A DNA stretch of 64,000 nt, from assembly GCA_020049835.1 (NCBI GenBank), contig JAGVLK010000003.1, positions 62,001 to 126,000 of the forward strand, given 5' to 3'. Positions 1-9,312 of this stretch are shown in pieces. The translations under genes were made by a program, and so were the position numbers. This DNA comes from Candidatus Babeliales bacterium. GTDB taxonomy: Bacteria > Babelota > Babeliae > Babelales > Vermiphilaceae. Position 1 is the first letter of the stretch; the number at the start of each line of letters is the position of its first letter. The notes beneath the pieces were generated by a model. It had not been told where the DNA came from. It searched no databases and saw only the letters and a program-made list of their open reading frames with translations.

Positions 1-232
1 GCAAATCAGTTGAAGGTATAATCTGCATATCTTGTTGCGCTTGCTGCGCAATATGCTGTTTAACTGCTACCCAAAGTTTTTCTTTATTACCAAAATAATG
101 AAAAATAAGACTGTGGTTAACATCCGCACGTTCAGCAATATCGGCCATCGATGTGCCATCAAACCCGCGCTCTGTAAAAAGCTCTGTAGCTGCTATAAGA
201 ATACGATCTTTTTTAGAAACTGCATTCATCAT
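1..232 (-). CDS. TetR/AcrR-family transcriptional regulator, N-terminal part (runs off the window)
   Basis: The reverse strand from an ATG at 232 reads MMNAVSKKDRILIAATELF, then a helix-turn-helix ending in SLIFHYFGNKEKLW, which is the classic TetR DNA-binding domain (about residues 8-55). An AGGATG ribosome binding site lies just upstream. The ligand-binding C-terminal domain is beyond position 1, so the effector cannot be guessed. TetR proteins are usually dimeric repressors of neighbouring transport or stress genes. The gene lies downstream of rho on the same strand but is separated from it by a terminator hairpin. A second ATG at 229 could equally be the start. Confidence 0.9.
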   Translation of the reverse strand, partial: MMNAVSKKDRILIAATELFTERGFDGTSMADIAERADVNHSLIFHYFGNKEKLWVAVKQHIAQQAQQDMQIIPSTDL

Positions 233-265
233 TCATCCTACGTGGTACCAGCATAGACACAATAA

Positions 266-285
266 AGGCCCCATTATAGGGGCCT
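266..285 (-). terminator. Rho-independent terminator after rho
   Basis: A perfect 7-bp stem (AGGCCCC / GGGGCCT, 6-nt loop) begins 5 nt after the rho stop codon. On the minus strand it is followed by TTTATTG. It separates rho from the TetR gene. Confidence 0.75.
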
Positions 286-290
286 CATCT

Positions 291-1973
291 TTATGCACCA
301 TTCTTTTTATTAATGGAATCCAAGAACTCCTGATTAGTCTTGGTTTTCTTAATCTTACCAATTAAGAATTCCATACCTTCAATAGCATTCATGGTTGAAA
401 GGAACTTCTGAAGCACCCAAATTTTCTTGAGCATATCTTCATCAAGTAAGAGATCTTCACGGCGCGTACCCGAAACTAGTAGATCAAACGCCGGATATAC
501 ACGACGGTTAGAAAGTTTACGCGTCATATGGATTTCCATATTACCCGTACCTTTAAACTCTTCGTAAATTACTTCATCCATACGTGAACCGGTTTCCACC
601 AATGCAGTTGCGATAATAGTAAGTGAACCGCCCTCTTCTGTGTTACGTGCTGCACCAAAGAAACGTTTTGGTTTTTGCAATGCATTGGCATCGATACCAC
701 CGGTAAGAACTTTACCTGATGCCGGTGCCGTTGCGTTATATGCACGCGCCAACCGGGTAATTGCATCAAGCAAGATAACTACATCTTTGCCCGCTTCAAC
801 TAAACGTTTTGCTTTTTCCAAGACGATATCCGCAACCTGTACATGACGTTCAGGAGATTCATCAAATGTAGAACTGATAACTTCTGCTGCGGTGCCTTTT
901 ACGGTACGCTTCATATCCGTTACTTCTTCAGGCCGCTCATCAATGAGCAATACCAGCAAGAAGACTTCCGGATGGTTGGTCAAAATACTGCGTGCAATAT
1001 CTTTGAGTAAGAATGTTTTACCCACTTTTGGTGGCGCAACGATAAGACCACGCTGCCCTTTACCAATAGGCGCAAACATATCCAAAATACGGGTTGATAT
1101 TACACCTGGGTCCGATTCCATATTGAATTTTTTATCCGGATGCCATGGTGAAAGACGATCGAACGGAATACGATCGGCAACTGTCAATGGATCAAGTCCG
1201 TTAACAACGCTAATTTTTAGGAGTGCAAAATATTTCTCATTCTCTTTTGGTTTACGAATTACACCATGAATAGTGTCACCCGTTTTTAGTCCAAAACGAC
1301 GTATTTGCGAAGGAGAAACATAGATGTCATCCGGTCCTGAAACGTAATCAAATCTGCTTGAACGCAAGAATCCAAATCCGTCTGGTAATTTTTCTAATAC
1401 CCCCTCAACTTCAATCTCTAGATCCGGATGCGCTTCATAATGTTTGATCTTTTCAATAAGTTCATCTTTGTTCATAAGCGATGAACCGATAATACCTAAG
1501 CGACGTGCATGCGGAATAAGTTCCGGTAATGTACGTTCATTAAGTGGGCGCTTAGGATCCAATTTTTGATCATACTTTTGCTCATTTTTTTGCGGTTGAT
1601 TACTACGCTGTTGGTTACGTTGATGATCACCACGTGGCTGGTCATTGCGTTGGCGCTGACCTTGGTGACGTTGTTGATGCGGACGGTTTTCATGTTGTTC
1701 CGGGCGTTGATCATACATATGCTGCATATCATCTACGTCATACGCAGGCAGAGTTTCTTCACGTACAGGAGTATATTCAGATGCAATAATCGGTTCAGGA
1801 TTCATGTGCGGCACAGGTGTTTGTGTAACAACCGGCTCTTTTTTAGGTTGACGAGGTGCACGTGGACGCGGAGTCGATTGTTTCTGTACCGGTTTATCCT
1901 CTTTTGGTGCTGCCGATGCAGTACTTTCTTTTTCCTGTTCCGGAATCAATGGTCTGTTTTCATGATCATTCAT
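291..1973 (-). CDS. rho: Transcription termination factor Rho, with a long N-terminal extension
   Basis: Hexameric RNA-dependent ATPase/helicase that ends transcription. The Rho N-terminal helical domain starts near residue 148. An RNA-binding cold-shock-like fold follows, with the RNP1-type DGFGFLRS at about 198-205. The ATPase has Walker A APPKVGKT (313-320), Walker B VVILLD (398-403) and a canonical C-terminus. It is 560 residues against about 420 in E. coli. The surplus is a roughly 145-residue N-terminal tail, first Pro/Lys-rich, then strongly Gln/Arg/Asn/His-rich (about 85-140), likely disordered and perhaps RNA-contacting. The ATG at 1973 is preceded by GAGGAG at 9-nt spacing. The neighbouring secF upstream is on the same strand, 160 bp away. 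Confidence 0.98.
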   Translation of the reverse strand: MNDHENRPLIPEQEKESTASAAPKEDKPVQKQSTPRPRAPRQPKKEPVVTQTPVPHMNPEPIIASEYTPVREETLPAYDVDDMQHMYDQRPEQHENRPHQQRHQGQRQRNDQPRGDHQRNQQRSNQPQKNEQKYDQKLDPKRPLNERTLPELIPHARRLGIIGSSLMNKDELIEKIKHYEAHPDLEIEVEGVLEKLPDGFGFLRSSRFDYVSGPDDIYVSPSQIRRFGLKTGDTIHGVIRKPKENEKYFALLKISVVNGLDPLTVADRIPFDRLSPWHPDKKFNMESDPGVISTRILDMFAPIGKGQRGLIVAPPKVGKTFLLKDIARSILTNHPEVFLLVLLIDERPEEVTDMKRTVKGTAAEVISSTFDESPERHVQVADIVLEKAKRLVEAGKDVVILLDAITRLARAYNATAPASGKVLTGGIDANALQKPKRFFGAARNTEEGGSLTIIATALVETGSRMDEVIYEEFKGTGNMEIHMTRKLSNRRVYPAFDLLVSGTRREDLLLDEDMLKKIWVLQKFLSTMNAIEGMEFLIGKIKKTKTNQEFLDSINKKNGA

Positions 1974-2133
1974 TAACCATTTCTCCTCAATGAAATAGAT
2001 GTAAACATATGTATATTAGACATAAACATGCCCTCTCTCGGACAAAAATAAGAAAATAAAAAACATGTACTTGAGCGAAATTATATGAGATCTATTTTTA
2101 GTCCAAGAAAAGTCATCTAATCATGCATATACA

Positions 2134-3027
2134 TTAATGAGAGACTTGACTGTCTTTGCTACCAAAGAGCATAAACACTGGACTGGCTATGAATACTGAT
2201 GAATAAGTACCGAAAATAATACCCACAAGCAAGGTTAACGAGAATGTACGCAAAGCCTCACCACCCAATACCAGCATAGACACAACAGTAAGCGCAGTTG
2301 ATACGCTCGTTAAAATGGTTCTACGCATAGTTTGGTTCAAACTCACATTAACTATATCATAAAGCGGTAAGCGTTTGGAAGATTTTAATGTATCACGTAT
2401 TTGGGAAAATATCACAATAGTGTCATTTATCGAGTATCCAAGCACCGCCAAGATAGCACCAATAACCGTCATCGAGATTTCACGGTCAAACAATAAGAGC
2501 ACTGCTAACATAATAAGCGCATCATGAACTAACGCTACGACTGCACCTACGGCAAACCCTAATGACCAAAAGCGTACGGCAATGTAAATCAATAATGCTA
2601 TGAGCGCAAGAATAATTGCCATTAACGATTTATGACGCAATGCTTTACCTACACCGGCACCGACTGCTTCATTTTCCAGCATAGTTACCTGTTGGCCGGG
2701 AAGCTTTTCTTCCAATATTGATACCATGCGAGCTGCCAAACCTTGCGTATCGTTAGAAAAATCTGCAACACGCACCATATGCTCACGATCGCCGAAGGTA
2801 CGTACTGATGCACTTGGCCACTGCTCATGCAAAACCTGGGTAATTTCGTCAGGAGTAATGTTTTGGCTAAATTGCAGCAATACCTGCGTACCACCGGTAA
2901 AATCAACGCTATAGGTAAAAGCATTACCACGCGTTTGTATACGATATATACCTACAGAAATAGCTGCGACAAGAATAGCAATAGAAGCCGTTGCACTTAT
3001 CCAACGGTAACGCAAAATATCTATCAT
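2134..3027 (-). CDS. secF: Protein-export membrane protein SecF
   Basis: SecF partners SecD in the SecDF complex, which uses the proton gradient to pull preproteins across the inner membrane. The sequence has an N-terminal membrane helix (about 10-30), the conserved VDFTGGTQ motif (41-48), a periplasmic region and five further hydrophobic segments. The family signature GYSINDTIVIF lies in the second half. Length (297) is normal. No secD is next to it: the gene upstream is rpmA, so secD must lie elsewhere in the genome. A working Sec pathway fits the very large number of signal-peptide proteins in this window. Confidence 0.97.
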   Translation of the reverse strand: MIDILRYRWISATASIAILVAAISVGIYRIQTRGNAFTYSVDFTGGTQVLLQFSQNITPDEITQVLHEQWPSASVRTFGDREHMVRVADFSNDTQGLAARMVSILEEKLPGQQVTMLENEAVGAGVGKALRHKSLMAIILALIALLIYIAVRFWSLGFAVGAVVALVHDALIMLAVLLLFDREISMTVIGAILAVLGYSINDTIVIFSQIRDTLKSSKRLPLYDIVNVSLNQTMRRTILTSVSTALTVVSMLVLGGEALRTFSLTLLVGIIFGTYSSVFIASPVFMLFGSKDSQVSH

Positions 3028-3086
3028 GGAAAAACTCTCCGTATACTCTCTATTATACTTTTTATAGCAATACTTTATATGTGAAA

Positions 3087-3120
3087 GGGGAATACCGGCA
3101 TACTTTTGTCAGTATACCCC
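3087..3120 (-). terminator. Possible terminator after rpmA
   Basis: Inverted repeat with arms 3087-3095 and 3112-3120 (GGGGtATAC / GTATtCCCC on the minus strand, one mismatch), just after the rpmA stop and followed by TTTC. The T-run is weak, so this is only a candidate. Confidence 0.4.
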
Positions 3121-3125
3121 ATCTG

Positions 3126-3383
3126 TTAGCGTGCTGGACGGACAGAAACGTATTTTCTACCTTTTAGTCCCTTGTGAAATTTAATAAATCCAGGCACAAG
3201 CACAAAAAGCGTATCATCGCTTCCTCTACCTACATTTTTTCCTGGATGAATATGTGTACCACGCTGACGTACGATAATCTCGCCGCCATGTACTTGATGG
3301 CCGTCAAATAGCTTGGCACCTAAACGTTTACTATGACTATCACGACCATTCTGGGTCGACCCACCGGCTTTACTGGTTGCCAC
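3126..3383 (-). CDS. rpmA: 50S ribosomal protein L27
   Basis: Small basic ribosomal protein reaching the peptidyl-transferase centre with its N-terminal tail. [16 protein letters not shown] and the following [22 protein letters not shown] pattern are diagnostic, and the length (85) is normal. There is no Firmicute-type N-terminal extension to be cleaved. L27 is normally paired with rplU (L21), but the 200 bp upstream hold no rplU; instead a divergent small gene begins at 3585. The usual rplU-rpmA operon is therefore broken here. Confidence 0.98.
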   Translation of the reverse strand: MATSKAGGSTQNGRDSHSKRLGAKLFDGHQVHGGEIIVRQRGTHIHPGKNVGRGSDDTLFVLVPGFIKFHKGLKGRKYVSVRPAR

Positions 3384-3584
3384 GTTGTTTCCTTAAAGGG
3401 TTATGTATTTGGTTCTACAAGTTAAAGAACAGTTGTTCACTGAATTTGATGAAAATAGTATGCATCATCCGACTCAAAATGTCAAAAAATCGCATAATAA
3501 TATTTTTATTTACAATTAGAATTTTAATATGTTACGCTTAACCTAGAACTGTTCATATATTAACCTATTATGGAGGATACAGCT

Positions 3585-3758
3585 ATGGTATCATCATTAA
3601 ACCTAGAGCTTTTCTGCCACCATGGCGGAGAATGCACCTGTGACGCTGATAAAAACAAGAAATGTTCGTGCGGAAAACCGAACTGTTCATGCAATGGCAA
3701 CGAAAAGGGTGAAAAGAAAGATCACAAACACGACGATTCATGCAAACATGGTCAATAA
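3585..3758 (+). CDS. Metallothionein-like Cys/His-rich small protein
   Basis: A 57-residue protein with eight cysteines, including three CxC pairs (17/19, 27/29, 34/36), plus five histidines, two of them in the HKH of a Lys/Asp-rich tail. This pattern suggests thiolate metal binding (Zn, Cu or Cd) like bacterial metallothioneins, but I cannot assign a family. The start at 3585 is preferred over the ATG at 3570 because GGAGG (inside the 3570 ATGGAGG) sits 8 nt upstream. A second small gene begins 2 nt after its stop, and both end at the hairpin at 3934. It is divergent from rpmA, so the 3384-3584 gap should hold two promoters. Confidence 0.75.
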   Translation: MVSSLNLELFCHHGGECTCDADKNKKCSCGKPNCSCNGNEKGEKKDHKHDDSCKHGQ

Positions 3759-3760
3759 CC

Positions 3761-3922
3761 ATGAAAAAACAGCTTAAAACAGAAAAACCTGCTCCACGCA
3801 GCAGCATCGGCCGTTACTTAGCTGAATTAGAAGAACAGCACAAAGCTGAAACAACAGCTCCGGAACCTGCCAGTAAAAAAACATCAGGCGCAGGTAAAAA
3901 CAGATCCAAAAAGCAAAAATAG
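3761..3922 (+). CDS. Small basic protein of unknown function
   Basis: A 53-residue Lys/Ala/Glu-rich protein (MKKQLKTEKPAPRSS...) with a short amphipathic helix, RYLAELEEQHKAE, and a basic tail, GKNRSKKQK. No family is recognised. It follows the metallothionein-like gene by 2 nt, so it is probably translated by coupling; no strong ribosome binding site is visible. An upstream in-frame ATG at 3740 would overlap the previous gene and is less likely. Confidence 0.55.
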   Translation: MKKQLKTEKPAPRSSIGRYLAELEEQHKAETTAPEPASKKTSGAGKNRSKKQK

Positions 3923-3933
3923 TCGATAGTATT

Positions 3934-3956
3934 AAGCCCCCTTCATCAGGGGGCTT
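3934..3956. terminator. Bidirectional terminator between the small-gene pair and polA
   Basis: Perfect 8-bp stem AAGCCCCC / GGGGGCTT with a 7-nt loop between convergent genes (stops at 3922 and 3964). The + strand has the better T-rich tail (TATGTTATTT). Confidence 0.8.
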
Positions 3957-3963
3957 ATGTTAT

Positions 3964-6690
3964 TTATTTGGTTACTTCCTGCCAATCCGATCCAGAACGA
4001 ATCGTGACTTCAAACGGCACATTCCATTCCGTTACATGCTCAAGCACCTGCTGAGCAATATCTTTAGCTTGCGGTTCTTGCACGCTGGCAACAGATACTA
4101 ATAATTCATCATGGATTTGCAATAAAATACGTGCATCTATATGCGCAGCATTAAATGCCTGTTCAAGGCGCACCATACCTATTTTCATGATATCTGCAGC
4201 CGTTCCCTGTACGCGAGTATTAATCGCGACACGCACAGCTTCCTGATACAATGACTGATTACGTTCGTAAATGGAAGGAAGATAGCGACGGCGGCCCCAG
4301 AGCGTACTTACATAGCCCTGCTCTTTAGTCTGCTCAACAACCTCATCCATCCAACGCTGCACCCCTTTATATTGCTCAAAATAGCTATCTATATACTGTT
4401 TTGCTTCTTTAAAAGGAATTTCTAAATCTTTTGAAAGGCCAAAGGGCGTCATACCGTAGAGCACACTGAAGTTTATGCGTTTGCCTATTTGGCGCTGTTC
4501 ATGGGTTACTTGGTCCAATGACACCTGAAAAAGAGCCGCTGCTGTTTGTGTATGTACATCCACGCAGTGCTCAAATGCATAGAGCAATTGTGGATCTTGT
4601 GATAAATAGGCCATAACGCGCAATTCAATTTGTGAGTAATCGATAGACACAAAGCAATGGCCAGGCTCCGGTTTAAATGCACTACGAATCTGTTTGCCAT
4701 AACCCTGTCCGGTAGGAATGTTTTGCAAATTTGGGTCTGAACTTGCAAGACGTCCGGTTGCAACGGCCGTTTGACTAAAACTGGTATGGATTTTAGAGCT
4801 TGTTGGCTGCACATATTCAGGTAACGCATCGATATAGGTATTTTTAAGTTTAGCAAGCTCACGATACTGCGCAATATACCCTGGAATTGGATGTAATTTA
4901 GCCAACGCGCGCAATACCTGTGTATCAGTCGAATAGCTACCCTTTGCACTCTTTTTTTGTGGCGGTAATTGCAACGTGCCAAACAATAGCTGCTCAACTT
5001 GGCGTGGTGAGTTAAGATTTATCCCCGCATGTTCAGGACCGGCAGCGGTTAAAATAGAATCTTCAAGATCGATAAGCGCCTTTTGTACCTGCGTTCCCAA
5101 ACCTTTGAGCAATGACACATCCACCATAATCCCCGCTTGTTCCATGCGCACAAGTAACTGCAATAACGGATGTTCAATTTCCATATACAGTTGCAACATA
5201 CCTTCTTCTTTAAGCTTTTCGCGCAGAAGTGCATATAACCGTAATGTCTGATGCGCATCTGCAGCAGCATATTCACCCGCTTTTTGCAATGGCACATACC
5301 CGAAATGTTTGTATCCGGCAGCGGTTACAGTTTCGGCAAAACTGAGCATGCGCTCATGTAAATAAAACTCTGAAAGCTCTTTGAGCCCCGCTTTTTGCCA
5401 TTCACGATTAACTAGTTTTGCTGCCAACATAGTATCAAAGGCGATACCTTGCAAAGTAATGCCTGCATGCCACAACATCGCCGCATCAAAGGATGCATGA
5501 TGCAAATATTTAGGATACGCAGGATCTTCTATAATATCCTTTAATGCAGCAAATACCTCTTCTTTGCTCAACTGCTGCTCTATTGTAGTATGCCCAAAGG
5601 GTACATACCATGCATGGCCAGCTTGTGTTGCAAAAGAGATACCTATTAAGGTGTCAAATCCTGCTCGCAACCCGGTTGTTTCTGTATCAATAGCAAAGCC
5701 ATTGCTCGCACGCAGTTCTTGCGCAAGTTTGGCAAGTTGCTCTGATGTTGTCACAACGGTAAAGGTGTAATCAGGTTTATTCAGCGGTTTTTGTGCAACA
5801 TCAATAGATGCCTGCGCCGGATCTGCCGATGCTTGCTGCGCTGCAGCAGTACGCGAAAGTAAACTTTTAAAGTTAAGTGATGCAAAGAGCGTATCTGCTT
5901 GGTGCCACATCTTTTTATCATAGCCACATGCAGCAGGTGAAAAGTCAGCAATTGCATGATAGCGCAATAAAAACAGATCATAACTTAAGAATGCCATCTC
6001 ACGCCCTTCTTGCAGAGCATTGCGCATGCGTGGCTTTTTAACCGCATCCAGATTTGTATACAGATCTTCTAACGATGCAAATTGCTGCACGAGTTCAAGC
6101 GCACCGGTTTTACCAATGCCCCGCACGCCAGGAATATTATCGGAACTATCACCTACTAAAGCGAAATAGAATGGCAATTTTGCAACGGGAAAGCTCATCT
6201 TTTGCTCAAATGCAGCACTATCCATAACGATATCTTTAAAGGTATCAACGATAATCGTGTGCTCATCGAGCATTTGACCCATATCTTTATCCGATGTAAC
6301 CAGAATAACGTCAAAGTTATCTTTGTGAGCATCGGTAGCAATGCTGTACATAATGTCATCAGCTTCTACGCCCACCGTAGCAAATTGACGCAACCCGATA
6401 AGATCAGCAAACTCCTGTATGCGTGCTTTCTGGGTAAAAATATCGTGTGGCGGCGCCTGGCGCGTTGCTTTATACTCAGGAAATATCTCATGACGTACGG
6501 TAGCACCTGGACTATCCCAGACAAGTGCCATATAGGCAGGATCATAGGTATCAATAAGTTTCTTGATCATGCGTACAAAACCATATACTGCTTGTACCGG
6601 TTCACCGGAAATAGTATGCAGTGGCTTCATGGCATAATAGGCTCGATATAGATATGAGGAGCCGTCGATTAAAAACAGTTTTTTACGCAT
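3964..6690 (-). CDS. polA: DNA polymerase I
   Basis: Full three-domain Pol I (908 residues) for Okazaki-fragment processing and repair. The N-terminal 5'-3' exonuclease starts LFLIDGSSYLYRAYY and carries the Asp clusters VGVEADD and VTSDKDM. The 3'-5' proofreading domain keeps its acidic residues: AIDTETTG near 333-341, an Asp in the HHASFDA segment and one in YAAADAHQT. The polymerase domain has motif A SIDYSQIELR (about 682) and motif C QIHDELL (about 860). All catalytic residues appear present, so both exonucleases should be active. The ATG at 6690 has AAAAGG upstream. It is transcribed towards the shared terminator at 3934. Confidence 0.98.
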   Translation of the reverse strand: MRKKLFLIDGSSYLYRAYYAMKPLHTISGEPVQAVYGFVRMIKKLIDTYDPAYMALVWDSPGATVRHEIFPEYKATRQAPPHDIFTQKARIQEFADLIGLRQFATVGVEADDIMYSIATDAHKDNFDVILVTSDKDMGQMLDEHTIIVDTFKDIVMDSAAFEQKMSFPVAKLPFYFALVGDSSDNIPGVRGIGKTGALELVQQFASLEDLYTNLDAVKKPRMRNALQEGREMAFLSYDLFLLRYHAIADFSPAACGYDKKMWHQADTLFASLNFKSLLSRTAAAQQASADPAQASIDVAQKPLNKPDYTFTVVTTSEQLAKLAQELRASNGFAIDTETTGLRAGFDTLIGISFATQAGHAWYVPFGHTTIEQQLSKEEVFAALKDIIEDPAYPKYLHHASFDAAMLWHAGITLQGIAFDTMLAAKLVNREWQKAGLKELSEFYLHERMLSFAETVTAAGYKHFGYVPLQKAGEYAAADAHQTLRLYALLREKLKEEGMLQLYMEIEHPLLQLLVRMEQAGIMVDVSLLKGLGTQVQKALIDLEDSILTAAGPEHAGINLNSPRQVEQLLFGTLQLPPQKKSAKGSYSTDTQVLRALAKLHPIPGYIAQYRELAKLKNTYIDALPEYVQPTSSKIHTSFSQTAVATGRLASSDPNLQNIPTGQGYGKQIRSAFKPEPGHCFVSIDYSQIELRVMAYLSQDPQLLYAFEHCVDVHTQTAAALFQVSLDQVTHEQRQIGKRINFSVLYGMTPFGLSKDLEIPFKEAKQYIDSYFEQYKGVQRWMDEVVEQTKEQGYVSTLWGRRRYLPSIYERNQSLYQEAVRVAINTRVQGTAADIMKIGMVRLEQAFNAAHIDARILLQIHDELLVSVASVQEPQAKDIAQQVLEHVTEWNVPFEVTIRSGSDWQEVTK

Positions 6691-6709
6691 AAATAGGGCC
6701 TTTTTTTAA

Positions 6710-6876
6710 AAGGACGGTCCTTCGACCCAGCTCAGGATGATTAAATTATGTATCTTGTTCAAAAAAAACCACCCATTAAGAGCATTTTATTAACGAGAAG
6801 CCTACTCTAATATACGAATAATTCAATCATCCTGCCAATAGATCAATCATCCTGAGCTGGTCGAAGGATCTTCCTT
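6710..6876. repeat. MITE-like element with about 31-bp terminal inverted repeats (copy 1)
   Basis: The left end reads AAGGACGGTCCTTCGACC and continues CAGCTCAGGATGAT. The right end is its near-perfect inverse, ATCATCCTGAGCTGGTCGAAGGA followed by TCTTCCTT. The ~100 bp between has no open frame. The same end sequences occur at 18934-19143 and, in inside-out arrangement, at 41622-41707. It fills most of the 399-bp gap between polA and the ankyrin operon. No transposase is present, so this is either a non-autonomous element or a REP-type palindrome. Confidence 0.75.
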
Positions 6877-7013
6877 TGATAGATGCTAAATATATCTATA
6901 AGTATAGCAGATATACCAAAAAAAACACGGCACTCTCTACCAATGACATTCAACCCAAAAACCCCATTGAATAGCTACTTTTATCATACTTAAACCTAAA
7001 ATATCCCGTATTC

Positions 7014-7043
7014 TTGACTTTTTAATTACAGATAGAATAGAAT
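7014..7043 (+). promoter_or_regulatory. Sigma-70-type promoter of the ankyrin gene cluster
   Basis: TTGACT (7014-7019), 18-nt spacer, TAGAAT (7038-7043), about 45 nt before the first ankyrin gene. Read by eye, not tested. Confidence 0.5.
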
Positions 7044-7089
7044 TATTATAGATAGAAGTTGAATTATACCATTTTATAAGGAGTTCTCG

Positions 7090-9210
7090 ATGAAGAACAG
7101 AATGTATTTAAGCTTAGCCCTGTTATTGGGCACAGCACAGCTTTTTGGAGCTGAATCGGTAAAACTGCCCGATATCAACGATTCAGATATTCAAGGCGTT
7201 AGCAATCTACTCGAACAAGTTGTGCCTGGCGCATCAGTGTCCGATGCAGCCATAACAGCACGATGGATGCACGACAAAGATATTATTGAAAAACTTACAA
7301 CCGCAGGCAGACTTTTCAAGGCATGGACCTTAGACGAAGCTCTTCAATATGATCCACGTTCAGGCGGCGCTTCATCATCGCTTTTAGGCAAAGCAATTAT
7401 CGATGGTGCTAAGACCAGTTTAGCTGATTTGGCTACCGATCTATACATTGTAAAAAATGTGTATGGCAAGGAACTTTCAAATGCAATAATTGAAGCATTC
7501 TTAATAAAAGAAGCCAAAGAAAAAGGAAATGTTGATACGAATAAATTAAAATTATTACTTAGCCAGAGAGATAAGACCCAACAAGATGATCTCAAAACAA
7601 TTATTAAAAATCTTTCCTACCGCAATCCGGGTGCCGACGAGGCGGTAACGCGAGTATACACACCTGGCCAGCTCCAAGCATTTGTAGATGCAGGTTTGTT
7701 CACCTCTCATGAAATACAAAATCTATTGAACAAATCTAAGGCATCAAAAGCAGAAAATGAAGCATTCATAGCTTCGCTAGGTGGCGCGACAATCGCAGCT
7801 CCATCAGAACCTGCAACATCTGAACCTTCTACATCTGCACCTCAAAAAACTGAAGCTGAAGTAGTTTCTGATCTTACGGCTATGATCAATACGAAGAAAC
7901 CCAATGAAAAGATAGTGCAAGCTATTGCAATTGCTCTTTCAGATGGAACATTATCGAGCATAAACGCGTTGAACAAAACCGGCCAAAGTCTTTTGCATAT
8001 AGCTGCATACATGGGAAACCATGAATTGGCACAATGGCTACTAGACAATGGCGCAGATAGAGATAACCAAAACAAACAGAAGCAAACTCCACTTCAAGTT
8101 GCTGAGAAACATAATAAAGCTGAAGTTATTGCTTTGCTTAAACCACAAACGTTGCAACCTGGTGAAAGTAGCAGCGGAAATCTAGCACAAGCTCAACGTG
8201 AAAAAGAAGAACGTGAAGCTGCAGAAGCAATTGCACGTAAAGCTGAAGAAGCAGAAGCAAAAGCTAAAGCCGAACAAGAAGAAGCGGATCGTATTGCTGC
8301 TGCAAGAGAAGCTGAACGTTTACACGCAGAAGATGAAGCAAAAGCACGTGCACAGGCAGCGGAAGAAGAAGCTGATCGTCGCGAAGCTGAACGCTTACAA
8401 GCTGAAGAGCGAAAACGCCAAGAAGAAGCAGCAAAAGTCGCAGCACCTACAACTCCTGCAGAACCATCACAACCTTCTGCACCTAAAGCTGAACAAAAAC
8501 CTTGGTATAAACGAATATTTAGCGCATCTTCAGCAGCCGATGAAACTGCAGCCGAAAAAGCGTTGCGAAAAGAAAACCTAATCAAAAAGCTCTCAACAAA
8601 TCGTGGGGATATTTTATTTGTGGCAATCGATGAAAATAACCTTCCTCGTGTACAGAACGCATTGAAAACATTGAAAAATGAACCTGAGCTTGTAGAATAT
8701 GGCTTAATATACGCCGCTAGCAATCCGAATACAAATCTCGCAATTGCAAAAGAACTAACGAATGCTGTTCTTGCCAGCTCAGCAGACCCTTCTCCACTAC
8801 TAACACAGGTTGCTAAAAGCTCTGAAAATCCCGATGTTAGAAGATATTTAACAGAACAAGCACTAGAAAAAAAAGGTCTGAAAGGATACGAAGAGACAGT
8901 TGAAGGTATAATTAAACGTCGTGCCGGTCAAAAGCTTACGCAACAAAACTTGCGTGACGTCTGGAAAGAGCTAACTGCTGGGGGACAACTTACGGCCGGT
9001 GAAGCTGAGCAATTAGTAAAATTCGCCAATGACCCTACTCATACAACCGATCAAGCAGCTAACCGTTTATGGGTTTTAGCAAATAATCTGATTGCTGCAA
9101 ATCCTACGGCAATTGACCACCTGCAAACCGAAGACCAAAGCGTGAGTGGTCTTAACCAAGAAACGATTAAACAATGGCATGAAATCGTTGCACGTAAACA
9201 ACGCAGATAA
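7090..9210 (+). CDS. Exported ankyrin-repeat / coiled-coil protein with shared C-terminal domain (1 of 3)
   Basis: 706 residues. A signal peptide ends at AQLFGA (about residue 21). The middle has an ankyrin pair (about 290-350, with SLLHIAAYMGNHELAQWLL), then a long Ala/Glu/Lys/Arg coiled coil (about 360-450, AEEAEAKAKAEQEEADR type), a Pro-rich linker and a helical region. The last ~95 residues (LTQQNLRDVWKELTAG ... NRLWVLANNLIAANP ... RKQRR) recur at the end of the next two genes. Ankyrin repeats bind proteins, and exported ones in intracellular bacteria are often host-directed; that role is inference here. AAGGAG lies 6 nt before the ATG. A strong terminator follows at 9234. Confidence 0.85.
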   Translation: MKNRMYLSLALLLGTAQLFGAESVKLPDINDSDIQGVSNLLEQVVPGASVSDAAITARWMHDKDIIEKLTTAGRLFKAWTLDEALQYDPRSGGASSSLLGKAIIDGAKTSLADLATDLYIVKNVYGKELSNAIIEAFLIKEAKEKGNVDTNKLKLLLSQRDKTQQDDLKTIIKNLSYRNPGADEAVTRVYTPGQLQAFVDAGLFTSHEIQNLLNKSKASKAENEAFIASLGGATIAAPSEPATSEPSTSAPQKTEAEVVSDLTAMINTKKPNEKIVQAIAIALSDGTLSSINALNKTGQSLLHIAAYMGNHELAQWLLDNGADRDNQNKQKQTPLQVAEKHNKAEVIALLKPQTLQPGESSSGNLAQAQREKEEREAAEAIARKAEEAEAKAKAEQEEADRIAAAREAERLHAEDEAKARAQAAEEEADRREAERLQAEERKRQEEAAKVAAPTTPAEPSQPSAPKAEQKPWYKRIFSASSAADETAAEKALRKENLIKKLSTNRGDILFVAIDENNLPRVQNALKTLKNEPELVEYGLIYAASNPNTNLAIAKELTNAVLASSADPSPLLTQVAKSSENPDVRRYLTEQALEKKGLKGYEETVEGIIKRRAGQKLTQQNLRDVWKELTAGGQLTAGEAEQLVKFANDPTHTTDQAANRLWVLANNLIAANPTAIDHLQTEDQSVSGLNQETIKQWHEIVARKQRR

Positions 9211-9233
9211 TAGCAAGTAAATAAGAATAGAAC

Positions 9234-9264
9234 AAAGCCCGCATTAAACAATAATGCGGGCTTT
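9234..9264 (+). terminator. Terminator between ankyrin genes 1 and 2
   Basis: Perfect 13-bp stem AAAGCCCGCATTA / TAATGCGGGCTTT with a 5-nt loop, 24 nt after the stop codon and followed by GCTTTA. It lowers read-through, so genes 2 and 3 may have their own promoter in 9265-9312. Confidence 0.85.
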
Positions 9265-9312
9265 GCTTTATAAAGCTAAAAAGATTGAACTGAAAACTAC
9301 GATGAGGATATC

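Noticed and set aside
1566-1976. A 136-codon Leu/Ile/Thr-rich + strand frame that looks like a membrane protein
   Set aside because: It is the complement of the Gln/Arg/Asn-rich tail of rho; the hydrophobic look is a codon artefact.
8193-8723. A 176-codon Ser/Ala-rich open frame on the minus strand, and a Lys-rich one on the + strand at 8198-8581
   Set aside because: Both are shadow frames of the Ala/Glu/Lys coiled coil of the first ankyrin gene.
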